64,000 nucleotides of DNA, taken from NCBI RefSeq assembly GCF_001202025.1, contig NZ_LGHS01000030.1, positions 1-64,000 of the forward strand. Direction: 5' to 3'. The translations under genes and the position numbers were made by a program. Below are positions 17,313 through 27,299 of the stretch, one piece after another. Position 1 is the first letter of the stretch. The number at the start of each line of letters is the position of its first letter. Under the pieces are notes generated by a model. It was not told where the DNA came from. It made no database searches and saw only the letters and a program-made list of their open reading frames with translations. This stretch comes from Pseudorhodobacter aquimaris (GTDB lineage Bacteria > Pseudomonadota > Alphaproteobacteria > Rhodobacterales > Rhodobacteraceae).

Positions 17313-18407
17313 TCATAGGAGGGTTTCCTCTACAACCGACCCGCGGGATGTTTCGGATATGGTGAAGGCCTGCGCGCGAGGCCCGAGGCTGTCAAACAGG
17401 GCGGCTTCGGTGCCGGTCATGATTGCCTGCGCGCCAAGGGTGCAAAGTTCATCGTAAAGGGCGGCACGGCGTTGGCTGTCGAGATGGGCGGCCACCTCAT
17501 CAAGCAACAAGATCGGGGCGGCCCCTATATCTGTGGCCAAGGCGCGGGCATTGGCAAGGATCAGGCTGATCAACAGGGCCTTTTGTTCGCCGGTGGAGCA
17601 TTGATCGGCCGCGACGCCCTTGTCGGTAAAGACGGCGGCAAGATCGGCGCGGTGCGGCCCTATCAAAGTGCGGCCCGCCGCCATATCCCTCCGCCGCCCT
17701 TGCGCAAGCGCGGTGGCCAGATCATCCACAGGCTCGGGGCTGGTCAGCGACAGGCTCGCGCAGGGAAAGGTGGTATCCGCCCCCGTTTGGGCTTGGGCAA
17801 GCCGCGCCAGCGTATCCGCGCGGTTGGTTTCTATCATCACGGCGGTTTCGACCATTCGCGCCTCAAGCGCCTTGTACCAATGCGCGTCCTGTACTTGATC
17901 TTTTAACAGCCGGTTGCGATCCCGCATCGCTTTTTCATAGCCCAGAACCGCCTCGGCATGGTCGGGGGCAAAGCTAAGGGTCATGCGGTCAAGAAACCGC
18001 CTGCGGCCCTCAGCTGCCTCGATCCAAAGGCGGTCCATCGCGGGCACCAGCCATAAAACGCGGGTAATGCGGGCGAGGGCCACTTGCGCCGCGGCTTTGC
18101 CATCAATGCGAACCTGTCGCGGCTGCCCCGGCTCGGCCCAGGTTTCGACCTCATGCGCGCTGTCGGGCCCGCGCAAATTTGCCGATATTTTCCAGCCAAG
18201 GGCTTCGGGTTTGCGGGCAAATTCGTCAACCGTGGCACGACGAAACCCGCGACCGGGTGAGAGCAGGGAAACCGCCTCGATCAGATTGGTTTTTCCGGCA
18301 CCATTGGCACCGATCAGGGCCACAGGCCGCCCGTCAAAGCCGATGCGCACCGCGCGGTGGCTGCGGAAATGCGAAAGGGCAAGATCGGTAATGACCAGTC
18401 CCGACAT
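17313..18407 (-). CDS. recF: DNA replication and repair protein RecF
   Basis: A 364-residue SMC-like ATPase: the N-terminal FRSHRAVRIGFDGRPVALIG leads to the Walker A GANGAGKTNLIEAVSLLSPG, the signature is STGEQKALLISLILA, and Walker B is PILLLDEVAAHLDSQRR. RecF binds gapped DNA and loads RecA with RecO/RecR. It lies 32 bp downstream of dnaN, in the ancestral replication cluster order. Confidence 0.97.
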   Translation of the reverse strand: MSGLVITDLALSHFRSHRAVRIGFDGRPVALIGANGAGKTNLIEAVSLLSPGRGFRRATVDEFARKPEALGWKISANLRGPDSAHEVETWAEPGQPRQVRIDGKAAAQVALARITRVLWLVPAMDRLWIEAAEGRRRFLDRMTLSFAPDHAEAVLGYEKAMRDRNRLLKDQVQDAHWYKALEARMVETAVMIETNRADTLARLAQAQTGADTTFPCASLSLTSPEPVDDLATALAQGRRRDMAAGRTLIGPHRADLAAVFTDKGVAADQCSTGEQKALLISLILANARALATDIGAAPILLLDEVAAHLDSQRRAALYDELCTLGAQAIMTGTEAALFDSLGPRAQAFTISETSRGSVVEETLL

Positions 18408-18439
18408 TCTTGCCCTTTATTTCAATGGGTTGGCGCGTC

Positions 18440-19558
18440 TTAAACGCGCATCGGCATCACGACATAGATGGCAGAGGTGTCATTCCCCTCACGCATCAAG
18501 GTCGGATCGCCCGATGAGTTGAACATGAAGACCGCATTTTCACGGTCAACTTGGCTGGCGATTTCCAGCAGATATTTTGCGTTGAAGCCGATCTCCAGCC
18601 GTTCATCGCCATATGCCACGGCCAGCTCTTCCTCGGCGGCACCGGAATCAGGCGCGTTGACCGACAGGACAAGACGATCCTCATCCAAGGACAGTTTGAC
18701 CGCACGGGACCGTTCCGAGGAAACAGTGGCAACACGGTCAACGGCCTTGGCAAACTCGGCGGCGTCGACTTCTAGGCGCTTGGTATTGCCGGTCGGAATG
18801 ACGCGGGTATAATCGGGGAAGGTGCCGTCGATAACCTTGGACGTCAGTGAGATCACATCGGTCGCAAAGCGCACTTTGGTTTCCGAGACCGAGACCGCGA
18901 TGATTGCCTCATCATCATCTAGCAGCTTGCGCAGCTCATTCACGGTTTTGCGCGGGATGATAACGCCGGGCATATCGCTGGCATTTTCGGGCAAAGGGGC
19001 ATCAATGCGCGCAAGACGGTGGCCATCGGTTGCAACACAGCGCAAAACCGGACCATCCTCGGCAGTGGCGGTGTGCATATAGACACCGTTGAGGTAATAG
19101 CGGGTTTCCTCGGTCGAGATGGCAAATTTGGCCTTATCGAACAGGCGGCGCAATACCGGTGCCTTGGCCGAGAAGTTTGACGAATAGGCCGAGTTGGCCA
19201 TGACGGGAAAATCTTCTTTGGGCAGGGTCGCGAGGTTGAAGTTTGACCGCCCGGCCGTCACCGTCAACCGGCCAGAGGCGGCGTCTTCGGACAGGTTGAC
19301 CAAGGCGCCATCAGGCAATTTGCGAACAATTTCGTGCAGCATTACGGCCGAAACCGTTGTGGCGCCGGGACGTTCAACCACGGCGGCCGTGCGATCCACC
19401 ACCTCTATATCCAGATCGGTGGCGCGAAAAGAGACGCTGTCACCCTCAGCCTCAATCAATACGTTGGCAAGGATCGGGATCGTATTGCGGCGTTCAACCA
19501 CGGATTGGGCCTGACTGACCGCCTTGAGAAGCGTTCCGCGTTCGATGCTGATCTTCAT
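18440..19558 (-). CDS. dnaN: DNA polymerase III sliding clamp (beta subunit)
   Basis: A 372-residue beta clamp of normal length: three clamp domains, starting MKISIERGTLLKAVSQAQSV, VERRNTIPILANVLIEA and ending with the usual TSAIYVVMPMRV. It tethers polymerase III to DNA. It follows dnaA with a 159-bp gap that may contain its own promoter. Confidence 0.98.
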   Translation of the reverse strand: MKISIERGTLLKAVSQAQSVVERRNTIPILANVLIEAEGDSVSFRATDLDIEVVDRTAAVVERPGATTVSAVMLHEIVRKLPDGALVNLSEDAASGRLTVTAGRSNFNLATLPKEDFPVMANSAYSSNFSAKAPVLRRLFDKAKFAISTEETRYYLNGVYMHTATAEDGPVLRCVATDGHRLARIDAPLPENASDMPGVIIPRKTVNELRKLLDDDEAIIAVSVSETKVRFATDVISLTSKVIDGTFPDYTRVIPTGNTKRLEVDAAEFAKAVDRVATVSSERSRAVKLSLDEDRLVLSVNAPDSGAAEEELAVAYGDERLEIGFNAKYLLEIASQVDRENAVFMFNSSGDPTLMREGNDTSAIYVVMPMRV

Positions 19559-19717
19559 GTTCCGTCCTTTGCCCGTCTTGCTGCTGGCTGTATGCCCGCC
19601 ACGGCTGTGCCGCAGGGAGGGCCGAAGTTAGAGGTTTTAATGCGTCCCACAAGGGGTAAGACGCCATAACCTTGTTTTCAAGACTGAAATTTAAGGCTTT
19701 GTGGCTTTGGTGCCGAA

Positions 19718-21061
19718 TTAGCCTTGCAGCAACCGCTTGAGCATCTGCAAATCATCGGAAAGCTGGCTGTCGGCTGTCATCAGTTCCTCAATCTTTCTGA
19801 CGCCATGCATGATGGTCGTATGGTCGCGCCCGCCAAAGCGGCGGCCAATGTCGGGCAGGCTGCGGCTTGTCAGCTGCTTGGACAGATACATGGCGATCTG
19901 GCGTGGGCGTGCAATGGTGCGCACCCGCTTTGGCCCGATCATATCCGACAGACGGATGTTGAAATGCTCTGCCACTTTGCGCTGGATTTCTTCAATCGTG
20001 ACCTTGCGGTCAGAGGCGCGTAGGATGTCGGCAAGGCAATCCTGGGTCAGTTCCAGCGTGATTTCGCGGCCAACGAGGCTGGCAAAGGCGAACAGACGCG
20101 TCAGCGCACCTTCAAGTACGCGCACGTTGGTTGAGATGCGGTGGGCCAGAAATTCCAGCACGCCCGGCGCAATCACCAGATCGCGGTATTGGGTGTGATA
20201 AAATTCGGCTTTTTGCTGAAGGATGCCAAGGCGCAATTCATAGTCTGTCGGGTGAAGATCCACGACAAGCCCGCATTGCAGGCGAGATTTGATCCGCTCT
20301 TCCAGGCCCTTGATTTCACCGGGCGCGCGGTCGGCAGAGATGATAATCTGTTTGTTCTGATCAACCAGCGCGTTAAAGGTGTGGAAGAATTCTTCTTGGG
20401 TGCTTTCCTTGCCCGCAATAAATTGCACGTCATCGACCATCAAAACATCGACCGAACGGAACAACTCCTTGAAATCCATGACCTGACGTTCGCGCAGCGC
20501 CTGCACGAAACGGTACATGAATTGTTCGGCGGAAAGATAAAGCACGCGCAGATCAGGTTGACGCAGCTGTAGCTCATGGGCGACGGCGTGCATCAGGTGG
20601 GTTTTGCCAAGGCCAACGCCACCGTAAAGAAACAGCGGATTAAAGGTCACGGGGCCACCCTCGGCCACACGGCGCGCGGCGGCATGGGCCAGTTCATTCG
20701 GCTTGCCGACAACGAAACTGTCAAAGGTAAAGCGGCTGTCGAGCGGGGCGCCGGGCACGTCCTTTTCTTCGACCGTGCGCTTTGGTGTTGCGGCTTCGGG
20801 TTTTGCCGGGGCGGGGGCGTTGCGTTCCAAAACAAAGTCTATGCGTTCAACAGCGGCGCCGGAACGGTGGAGTTGATGCAAGATATGGTCGGCAAAATTG
20901 CGCGAAACCCAATCGCCAAAAAAGGTCGTGGGGACGGCAAAGCTGGCGACGCCACCTTCCAGCGCAGCAAACTTCAGCGGCTCAATCCATGTAATGTAGT
21001 TGTCCTTGCCAACCCGCGTGCGCAAGTTTTCGCGGATATCTGCCCAGCCTTCGTTCGTCAT
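19718..21061 (-). CDS. dnaA: Chromosomal replication initiator DnaA
   Basis: This 447-residue protein shows all DnaA domains: domain I (ADIRENLRTRVGKDNYITWI), a short variable domain II rich in Ala/Pro, the AAA+ domain with Walker A FLYGGVGLGKTHLMHAVAHE and Walker B VLMVDDVQFIAGKE, and the DNA-binding signature GRDHTTIMHGVRKIEEL. Start 21061 (MTNEGWADI) follows GGTAGAG. An open frame to 21283 adds 74 residues unlike any DnaA and is rejected. Confidence 0.98.
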   Translation of the reverse strand: MTNEGWADIRENLRTRVGKDNYITWIEPLKFAALEGGVASFAVPTTFFGDWVSRNFADHILHQLHRSGAAVERIDFVLERNAPAPAKPEAATPKRTVEEKDVPGAPLDSRFTFDSFVVGKPNELAHAAARRVAEGGPVTFNPLFLYGGVGLGKTHLMHAVAHELQLRQPDLRVLYLSAEQFMYRFVQALRERQVMDFKELFRSVDVLMVDDVQFIAGKESTQEEFFHTFNALVDQNKQIIISADRAPGEIKGLEERIKSRLQCGLVVDLHPTDYELRLGILQQKAEFYHTQYRDLVIAPGVLEFLAHRISTNVRVLEGALTRLFAFASLVGREITLELTQDCLADILRASDRKVTIEEIQRKVAEHFNIRLSDMIGPKRVRTIARPRQIAMYLSKQLTSRSLPDIGRRFGGRDHTTIMHGVRKIEELMTADSQLSDDLQMLKRLLQG

Positions 21062-21490
21062 TGCTCTACCTGTTCCACGGCTTCCCCATGCCCCGTCCTG
21101 AAACGGGGCCTTGATGCGGTACAAATGTACTGGGTTGTTTCTCTGGCTATGGCCAAGAAAACACGGGACGAAAGAAGCCATCCGGTACAGCACGGCTGTA
21201 TCGGTTGATACCTCAAAAGACGGCGCTTGCAGATTGTGCAAATACCGCAGTCGAGTAAACCCGTTCATAGGAAAAGGCACCACAAAACCTGTGGAGCAAA
21301 GCAGCCTGACCCATTTTGAACGCGGTCACATCTTGTCCCCCAGGACGAAGTGAATCGCATGGTGAAGTTACCAACCTGTTGGGGTGGGGGGCAACCGATC
21401 TTCGCTGTTGACAATGAAATGGTCTGAGCGAATCTGGGCGCCTCGGCAAATAGGCCACGATTGGTTAACTTCCTGTGGATAGCAAAAGCA
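21062..21490. other. dnaA upstream region
   Basis: This gap of about 430 bases between dnaA and the rpsT terminator should hold the dnaA promoter. One near-match to a DnaA box is seen (TGTGGATAG, 21474-21482; the complement CTATCCACA differs from TTATCCACA at one base). A cluster of boxes or an AT-rich unwinding element is not evident, so no origin is called. Confidence 0.5.
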
Positions 21491-21517
21491 AAAAGGCGCA
21501 TCAGTGATGCGCCTTTT
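21491..21517 (-). terminator. Rho-independent terminator after rpsT
   Basis: Perfect 11-bp stem AAAAGGCGCAT / ATGCGCCTTTT with a 5-base loop. Read on the minus strand downstream of rpsT, the stem ends in CTTTT and continues into TGCTTTTGCT. It insulates dnaA from rpsT transcription. Confidence 0.88.
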
Positions 21518-21575
21518 GTTAATTTTTGCGGGGGGTTAGGCGAAATATATTCTGCCTTGCCCCGAATCCTTGATG

Positions 21576-21851
21576 TTAGGCCGTTGCGTTTTTCAGCGCT
21601 TTTACCCGCGATGACAGACGCGAGATTTTGCGCGAAACGGTGTTCTTGTGCAGCACACCTTTGGAGACGCCACGAGCCAGTTCGGGCTGTGCGACACGAA
21701 GAGCTTCGGCGGCAACATCATGATCCCCGGCGGTAATTGCTTCTTCGACTTTGCGCAGGAAGGTGCGGATACGCGAGCGACGTGCCTTGTTGATGTCGTG
21801 GCGTGCGTCGGCCTGGCGTGCGCGTTTTTTGGACTGGGTCGTATTTGCCAT
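21576..21851 (-). CDS. rpsT: 30S ribosomal protein S20
   Basis: A 91-residue basic, alanine-rich helical protein beginning [18 protein letters not shown] and containing [20 protein letters not shown], the S20 pattern. It binds 16S rRNA in the small subunit. It is a single-gene unit with a strong terminator after it; rpsT beside dnaA is a common arrangement in this group. Confidence 0.97.
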   Translation of the reverse strand: MANTTQSKKRARQADARHDINKARRSRIRTFLRKVEEAITAGDHDVAAEALRVAQPELARGVSKGVLHKNTVSRKISRLSSRVKALKNATA

Positions 21852-22014
21852 GGGATAGAATTCCTATTCGTCTGGTTCGATTATGTTTTGCGATGCACAA
21901 TAGCCCCAGACCTTCCGCCCGTATCAGCGGAAATGATTCTTGCCTTAAGCGGGCCCACGCGCATTTCAACTGCCGCGTATAAGGCAAGAACCCCCGTTAG
22001 GAAAGGGCTATTCG

Positions 22015-22791
22015 CTATTTATCGCGAAACTGCGGCGTGCGCTTTTCAAGAAAGGCAGCCATGCCCTCTTTCTGGTCCTCGGTCGCAAACAGCGAATGGA
22101 ACAGACGGCGTTCAAACAGCAGGCCCTCGCGCAGCGTGGATTCGTAGCTGCGGTTTACCGCTTCTTTGGCCGCCGAGGCAGAGATCATCGATTTCTCGGC
22201 AATTTTGGTGGCGGCCTTCTTGGCCTCTTCGATCAGGCTCTTGGCCGGGACCACGCGGGAAACAAGCCCGCTGCGCTCTGCTTCGGCGGCGTCCATATTG
22301 CGGCCTGTCAGATGCATATCCATGGATTTGGACTTGCCAACGAAACGGGTCAGGCGCTGGCTTCCGCCGAAACCGGCGATGACGCCGAGGTTGATCTCGG
22401 GCTGACCGAATTTCGCGGTGTCAGAGGCGATGATAAAGTCACATGCCATCGCCAGTTCACAGCCACCACCCAAGGCATAGCCCGAAACCGCCGCGATAAT
22501 CGGCTTGCGAATCTCCAGTATCGTGTCGCTGATTCCGCCAAAAAGGTTCTTGGAATAGACGTCGACAAAGCTTTGTCCGGCCATTTCCTTGATGTCTGCA
22601 CCGGCGGCAAATGCCTTTTCCGATCCGGTGATGATCATGCAGCGCACCTTGTCGTTGGCGTCTGCGGCTTGCAGCACTGTCGCAAGCTCTGTCAACAGTT
22701 TGGAGTTGAGGGCATTCAGCGCCTCCGGCCGATTGAGGCGAATCAGCGCGACATAATCCTCGATCTCAACGATCAGCGTTTCATAGGCCAT
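22015..22791 (-). CDS. Enoyl-CoA hydratase/isomerase
   Basis: A 258-residue crotonase-fold protein. The oxyanion-hole region [11 protein letters not shown], the [12 protein letters not shown] helix and the catalytic Glu region [20 protein letters not shown] are all present. The second catalytic acid of the rat enzyme (Glu164) appears as Asp in KSMDMHLTG, which is common in bacterial members. It hydrates trans-2-enoyl-CoA in beta-oxidation or a related pathway; the exact chain length is unknown. Confidence 0.9.
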   Translation of the reverse strand: MAYETLIVEIEDYVALIRLNRPEALNALNSKLLTELATVLQAADANDKVRCMIITGSEKAFAAGADIKEMAGQSFVDVYSKNLFGGISDTILEIRKPIIAAVSGYALGGGCELAMACDFIIASDTAKFGQPEINLGVIAGFGGSQRLTRFVGKSKSMDMHLTGRNMDAAEAERSGLVSRVVPAKSLIEEAKKAATKIAEKSMISASAAKEAVNRSYESTLREGLLFERRLFHSLFATEDQKEGMAAFLEKRTPQFRDK

Positions 22792-22853
22792 CTGAGTTTC
22801 CTTTGGCTTGTTCTTGAACGCGACTCTCTAACAGGCCGGCAGGCAGGATCAAG

Positions 22854-23705
22854 TCATCTCTGACAGGCAGGGCAGTAGAAGGAGGAGCGCCCCGATTGCA
22901 CAATGCGCGCGATACTGGCCGTACAGCCGGGGGTGACGCAGGGTTCGTCCTCGCGCCCGTAAGTGCGGAAACGGTGCTGGAAATAGCCCAATTCGCCATC
23001 TGCCTGACGGTAATCGCGCAAGGAGGATCCGCCCGCTTCGATCGCCTCGGCCAAGACCTCGCGGATCAGCGGGACAAGCCCCGCCACCGTTGCTTTGGCC
23101 AGCTTGCCCGCGGGGCGCGCAGGGTGCAGGCCCGCACGGTAAAGTACCTCACAGACATATATATTCCCCAAACCGGCCACGATACGTTGATCCAGAAGCG
23201 CGGATTTGATCGCCGTTTTGCGCCCCTTGAGCCGCTCTGTCAAATAGGTCTCATTGAAGCTGTTGCCAAAAGGTTCCGGCCCTATATTTGCAAGCAGTGG
23301 ATGGGCATCCCCCAGCGCGGTTTCCAGCAGGTCCATCGCGCCAAAACGGCGTGCATCATTAAAGGTGATCCGCGCGCCATTGCCTAAGGTCAGTACAACG
23401 TGGTCATGTTTTGCGGGGGCAGGGTGGTCGTGATAGAAATCCCCCTGCATAGCACCCGAAATAAGAATACGGCCTGACATCCCCAGATGGATTAGCAGTG
23501 ATTCCCCGGTCGAAAGATCGGCCAGAATGTATTTCGACCGACGGCGCAGGGCCAAGACGCTGGCGCCCGTCAACCGCTCAGCCATCCTTGGTGGAAACGG
23601 CCAGCGCAGGTCGGGCCGGTTGACGGTCGCGGTTGTGATGGTTTGGTCGGTCATGACCGGTTCCAACCCCCGACGGACGGTTTCAACTTCGGGCAGTTCG
23701 GGCAT
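22854..23705 (-). CDS. mutM: Formamidopyrimidine-DNA glycosylase
   Basis: A 283-residue Fpg/MutM: the catalytic N-terminus is [13 protein letters not shown] (Pro2 and Glu3 after Met removal), the beta-hairpin Lys lies in [11 protein letters not shown], and the C-terminal zinc finger is CVTPGC ... FYCPACQ with the QSGRSSFYC turn. It removes 8-oxoguanine. The start at 23705 is fixed by the required MPELPE; the frame extending to 23735 is rejected. It is divergent from ubiE. Confidence 0.97.
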   Translation of the reverse strand: MPELPEVETVRRGLEPVMTDQTITTATVNRPDLRWPFPPRMAERLTGASVLALRRRSKYILADLSTGESLLIHLGMSGRILISGAMQGDFYHDHPAPAKHDHVVLTLGNGARITFNDARRFGAMDLLETALGDAHPLLANIGPEPFGNSFNETYLTERLKGRKTAIKSALLDQRIVAGLGNIYVCEVLYRAGLHPARPAGKLAKATVAGLVPLIREVLAEAIEAGGSSLRDYRQADGELGYFQHRFRTYGREDEPCVTPGCTASIARIVQSGRSSFYCPACQR

Positions 23706-23798
23706 TTGGGACGCCTTTCGGACAGATGGGCGCATTGCAGCGCCGCGTCATCACCCTATAAAGAGCGGTGAGCGACCAAACGCAAGAGTATTAGAACC

Positions 23799-24551
23799 AT
23801 GACCGAGACTGACGACAAGACCACCCACTTCGGCTTTCAAACCGTGGATGAGGGCGCAAAGGCCGGTATGGTGCATGGCGTCTTTACAAAGGTTGCCAGC
23901 AAATATGATGTGATGAATGATGCGATGTCCTTTGGCATCCACCGCATCTGGAAGGATGCGATGATGGATTGGCTTGCCCCGCGCCCCGGCCAGCGGTTGC
24001 TGGATGTTGCGGGCGGGACGGGGGATGTCTCGTTCCGGTTCCTCAAGCGCGCGCCGGGGGCACATGCCACGGTTTGCGATATGACCGAAAGCATGCTGGT
24101 CGAGGGTCGACAACGTGCCGAGGCCGCCAGTATGGCCGATGCCCTGGATTGGGTTGTCGGCGATGCGATGGCGCTGCCCTTTGCCGATAACAGTTTTGAC
24201 GTCTACACGATTTCTTTCGGGATCCGGAATGTGACCCGTATCGGTGATGCCCTGTCCGAGGCTTACCGGGTGTTGCGTCCCGGTGGGCGGTTGATGGTGC
24301 TGGAATTCAGCCAATTGCCCAATCCGGCGATGCAAAAGGCCTATGACCTCTATTCATTCAATGTGATTCCGGTGATGGGGCAGGTGATCGCAAATGACCG
24401 TGACAGCTATCAGTATCTTGTTGAAAGCATTCGCAAGTTTCCCGATCAGGAACGTTTTGCGGCGATGATAAGTGAGGCAGGTTTTGATCAGGTGAAATAT
24501 CGCAACCTGACGATGGGCGTGGCCGCGCTCCATTCCGGCTGGAAGTTATAA
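23799..24551 (+). CDS. ubiE: Demethylmenaquinone/2-octaprenyl-6-methoxybenzoquinol methyltransferase UbiE
   Basis: A 250-residue SAM methyltransferase with [20 protein letters not shown] at the start, [22 protein letters not shown] motif [15 protein letters not shown] and the quinone-methylase phrases [18 protein letters not shown] and LEFSQ. It carries out the C-methylation step of ubiquinone synthesis. It starts an operon with ubiB, 12 bases downstream. Confidence 0.97.
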   Translation: MTETDDKTTHFGFQTVDEGAKAGMVHGVFTKVASKYDVMNDAMSFGIHRIWKDAMMDWLAPRPGQRLLDVAGGTGDVSFRFLKRAPGAHATVCDMTESMLVEGRQRAEAASMADALDWVVGDAMALPFADNSFDVYTISFGIRNVTRIGDALSEAYRVLRPGGRLMVLEFSQLPNPAMQKAYDLYSFNVIPVMGQVIANDRDSYQYLVESIRKFPDQERFAAMISEAGFDQVKYRNLTMGVAALHSGWKL

Positions 24552-24563
24552 GGGGTGCTCTAG

Positions 24564-26093
24564 ATGCGTGGGCCACATAACATTATCCGCTTGGTGCGCA
24601 CGCTTGCGACCTTTGAACGGACGGGCGCGATAAACCTTGTGCTGGAGGCGCTTGAAGCGCCGCCGCGGTTGCGCTTTGTCGCGCGCGTACTTGGTTGGCC
24701 GTTCAAATGGCTTGGCCTGAAGGGGGATCCGGCTTTGCCGCCCGCGACCCGCGCGTTGACGGCATTGGGCCCGGCCTATATCAAGTTTGGCCAGATCCTG
24801 AGCACCCGCCCCGATGTCGTGGGTGATGAACTGGCGCTGCAATTGCAATATCTGCAAGACAAACTGCCGCCCTTTCCCTTGTCCGTTGCCAAAGAGATGG
24901 TTGCGGCCGAATTGGCGATGCCGGTCGATCAGATCTTTTCAACCTTTTCCGAACCGGTTGCGGCGGCATCCATCGCGCAAGTGCACCGTGCGCGGTTGCT
25001 GGATACGGGCGAAGAAGTCGCCGTCAAGGTTTTGCGTCCGGGCATTGAGCGGGCTTTTCGCAAAGATATCGATGCTTTTTATTTTGCGGCAGGCATAATC
25101 GAGTTTCTGTCACCGGCATCCCGGCGGCTGCGGCCGATGGAGGTTGTGAAGCATTTCGACGGTGTGGTGCAGGGGGAGTTGGACCTAAGGCTTGAATCTG
25201 CTGCTGCGGGTGAATTTGCGGCGAATACCGACAAGGACGAAGGATTTCAGATCCCCAAGCCGGTGTGGCATCTTTCTGGACGAACCGTGCTTACGATGGA
25301 TTGGGCCGAAGGGGTCAATATGGCCGATAATGCCGCGATTGATGCGGCAGGTGTTGACCGGAATGTGCTTGCATCCCGGGTGTTGCAACTGTTCTTGCAA
25401 CATGCGTTGCGCGATGGATATTTCCATGCCGATATGCATCAAGGCAATTTGAAGGTTGCGGCAAACGGCGACATAATCGCCTATGATTTTGGGATCATGG
25501 GACGGCTGGATGAATATACCCGGCGTGTCTATGCCGAAATATTATACGGCTTCATTCGCCGCGATTATCGTCGCGTGGCCGAGGTACATTTTGAAGCGGG
25601 CTATGTGCCCGCCGACCGCGATATCGATGAGTTCGCTCGCGCGTTGCGTGTTGTGGGGGAGCCGATCTTTGGCATGGATGCGACGCGTATTTCGATGGCA
25701 CGGCTTTTGGCCTATCTGTTTGAAGTCACTGAACGTTTTGGCATGGAAACCCGAACCGAATTGATCCTTTTGCAGCGCACGATGGTCGTTGTCGAAGGCG
25801 TGGCGCGCAGTCTCAATCCGCAGATCAATATATGGCAGGATGCGCGCCCCGTTGTGGAAAGCTACATCAAAGACAATGTCGGCCCCAAAGCCTTGCTGCG
25901 TGATTTGCAGAAAACAGCGATGGTTCTTGCGCGGTTCGGGCCAAAGCTGCCGCGCTTGGTAGAAGCGCAGTTGGAACGGCAAAACCGCCCAATGCAAGAA
26001 CCCGATAATAAAGGCGCGCTGCACCCCCTGATTTGGATTGCGTTGGGGGCCGCAGTTGCCTTGTCCGGCGTCGTTTTGGGTCAAGCGCTCTGA
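24564..26093 (+). CDS. ubiB: Ubiquinone biosynthesis protein UbiB (ABC1-kinase family)
   Basis: This 509-residue atypical kinase carries the KxGQ signature in AYIKFGQILSTRPDVVGDEL, the A-rich loop replacement AAASIAQVHRARL, VAVKVLRPG, the catalytic-type HADMHQGN and YDFGIMGRL. A hydrophobic C-terminal segment (LIWIALGAAVALSGVVLGQA) anchors it in the membrane. UbiB proteins support coenzyme Q synthesis through ATPase activity rather than protein phosphorylation. Confidence 0.96.
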   Translation: MRGPHNIIRLVRTLATFERTGAINLVLEALEAPPRLRFVARVLGWPFKWLGLKGDPALPPATRALTALGPAYIKFGQILSTRPDVVGDELALQLQYLQDKLPPFPLSVAKEMVAAELAMPVDQIFSTFSEPVAAASIAQVHRARLLDTGEEVAVKVLRPGIERAFRKDIDAFYFAAGIIEFLSPASRRLRPMEVVKHFDGVVQGELDLRLESAAAGEFAANTDKDEGFQIPKPVWHLSGRTVLTMDWAEGVNMADNAAIDAAGVDRNVLASRVLQLFLQHALRDGYFHADMHQGNLKVAANGDIIAYDFGIMGRLDEYTRRVYAEILYGFIRRDYRRVAEVHFEAGYVPADRDIDEFARALRVVGEPIFGMDATRISMARLLAYLFEVTERFGMETRTELILLQRTMVVVEGVARSLNPQINIWQDARPVVESYIKDNVGPKALLRDLQKTAMVLARFGPKLPRLVEAQLERQNRPMQEPDNKGALHPLIWIALGAAVALSGVVLGQAL

Positions 26094-26109
26094 AGGGATT
26101 TGTCTGTTT

Positions 26110-26565
26110 TCAAGTGTCCTGACGCGCGATGTCTGAGATCAGGATGCCATGTGCAATCTCGCCAAGTACCTTTTGGGTGACCTCTAGCAACGCGTGACGC
26201 AGAAGCGTTAGGTTGGCCCCATCGGTAAAGACCCCTTTAAAACCACCGGCATTTGCATGATCAAACAACACTTGCAAAAGAGCGTCCCTTAGCTTTGGTT
26301 CTTGCAAATAAACGGTTTCGGTGCCGCCGATGGACACTTCGACGCTGAGCGACATTATTACCAAAGAGGCCACCCGGCCGTCCTCTACCACCGGGACAAC
26401 GAACTGGTTGTTTAGCTTGGCAAATTCGGTTGCAGAAGGCGTCTCCTCTACTGGGGCTTCTACGATTTCGCTATGTTCCTCTGTCGGGCGTAGCGCTATA
26501 CCTGCACCTATACCTGCACCAAGGCCGACAAGAACGAGAATGATGGGAAGAATTTTTGCTATCAT
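26110..26565 (-). CDS. fliL: Flagellar basal body-associated protein FliL-like
   Basis: This 151-residue protein has one N-terminal membrane helix (ILPIILVLVGLGAGIGAGIAL), an acidic linker and a periplasmic domain (FVVPVVEDGRVASLVIMSLSVEV; KLRDALLQVLFDH). That layout is FliL's, the stator-associated protein, but overall similarity is only moderate. It is last in the flgB-to-fliL operon, 4 nt after flgH. Start 26565 was chosen because upstream residues lie inside flgH. Confidence 0.7.
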   Translation of the reverse strand: MIAKILPIILVLVGLGAGIGAGIALRPTEEHSEIVEAPVEETPSATEFAKLNNQFVVPVVEDGRVASLVIMSLSVEVSIGGTETVYLQEPKLRDALLQVLFDHANAGGFKGVFTDGANLTLLRHALLEVTQKVLGEIAHGILISDIARQDT

Positions 26566-26569
26566 GGGA

Positions 26570-27289
26570 TTAGAACGGCAAAATGGTGTCGGTGATCTGC
26601 TGGCCATAGCGCGGCTGCTGCACATCAGAAATCTGTCCGCGGCCGCCATATGCGATTCGTGCGCCGGCAATGCGGTCGTAGGTGATCTCATTTTGCCTTG
26701 AAATATCCGCCGGGCGTACATAGCCGGTAACGATCAATTCCCTTATCTCAAAGTTCACGCGGACCTCCTGTTGTCCTTCAATTCGCAATACGCCATTTGG
26801 CAAACTCTCTACCACGGTCGCGGCGACACGAAGCGTCAGTTCTTCATTCCGCTGGACAGATCCTTGTCCGGAAAACTGAGAATCCGACGTGGTTGAAACC
26901 GCATCAGCCATTGAGGCCCCATCGGGCAGCGCCTCATTCAGCCTTTGCGGAATACCGAAGAGTGAGGGAATACCCATGCTTTGTGACCCCGTACGACTGC
27001 GACCGGAGGAGTTGGAAATCTCGGCCTTGTCATCAATTTCGATGACAACGGTTAAGATATCCCCTCTTTTGCCGGCGCGCCTGTCCCCGAATAGGGAACT
27101 GCTATTGGCCGACCACAGAGAGGATGCCTCGGTCGGGCCGTCAGGCTCTGTGTATTCTGGCAACAAAGAGGAATACATGGCATGGTGCTGATAGCTACCT
27201 TCCAGAGGGGAAAAAGCCGGTTCCTTGCCAACCTCACTGAGTTTGGAACAGGCCGGAACGAGTAGAAGTGCCAAAAGCAAAATCCGCAT
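26570..27289 (-). CDS. flgH: Flagellar L-ring protein FlgH
   Basis: A 239-residue lipoprotein: signal MRILLLALLLVPAC with lipobox LVPAC, then SLWSANSSSLFGDRRAGKRG, DILTVVIEIDDKAEISNSS and the C-terminal VRPADISRQNEITYDRIAGA and GRGQISDVQQPRYGQQ, all FlgH hallmarks. It forms the outer-membrane ring around the rod. The partner flgI is not in the window. Confidence 0.95.
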   Translation of the reverse strand: MRILLLALLLVPACSKLSEVGKEPAFSPLEGSYQHHAMYSSLLPEYTEPDGPTEASSLWSANSSSLFGDRRAGKRGDILTVVIEIDDKAEISNSSGRSRTGSQSMGIPSLFGIPQRLNEALPDGASMADAVSTTSDSQFSGQGSVQRNEELTLRVAATVVESLPNGVLRIEGQQEVRVNFEIRELIVTGYVRPADISRQNEITYDRIAGARIAYGGRGQISDVQQPRYGQQITDTILPF

Positions 27290-27299
27290 TGAGTTTCCT

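Noticed and set aside
21062-21283. 74-codon N-terminal extension of dnaA
   Set aside because: The residues do not resemble DnaA; domain I begins at the ATG at 21061, which has its own ribosome binding site.
21062-21575. Replication origin upstream of dnaA
   Set aside because: Only one near-match to a DnaA box and no AT-rich unwinding stretch were found. A cumulative GC-skew plot and a DnaA box scan of the genome would decide.
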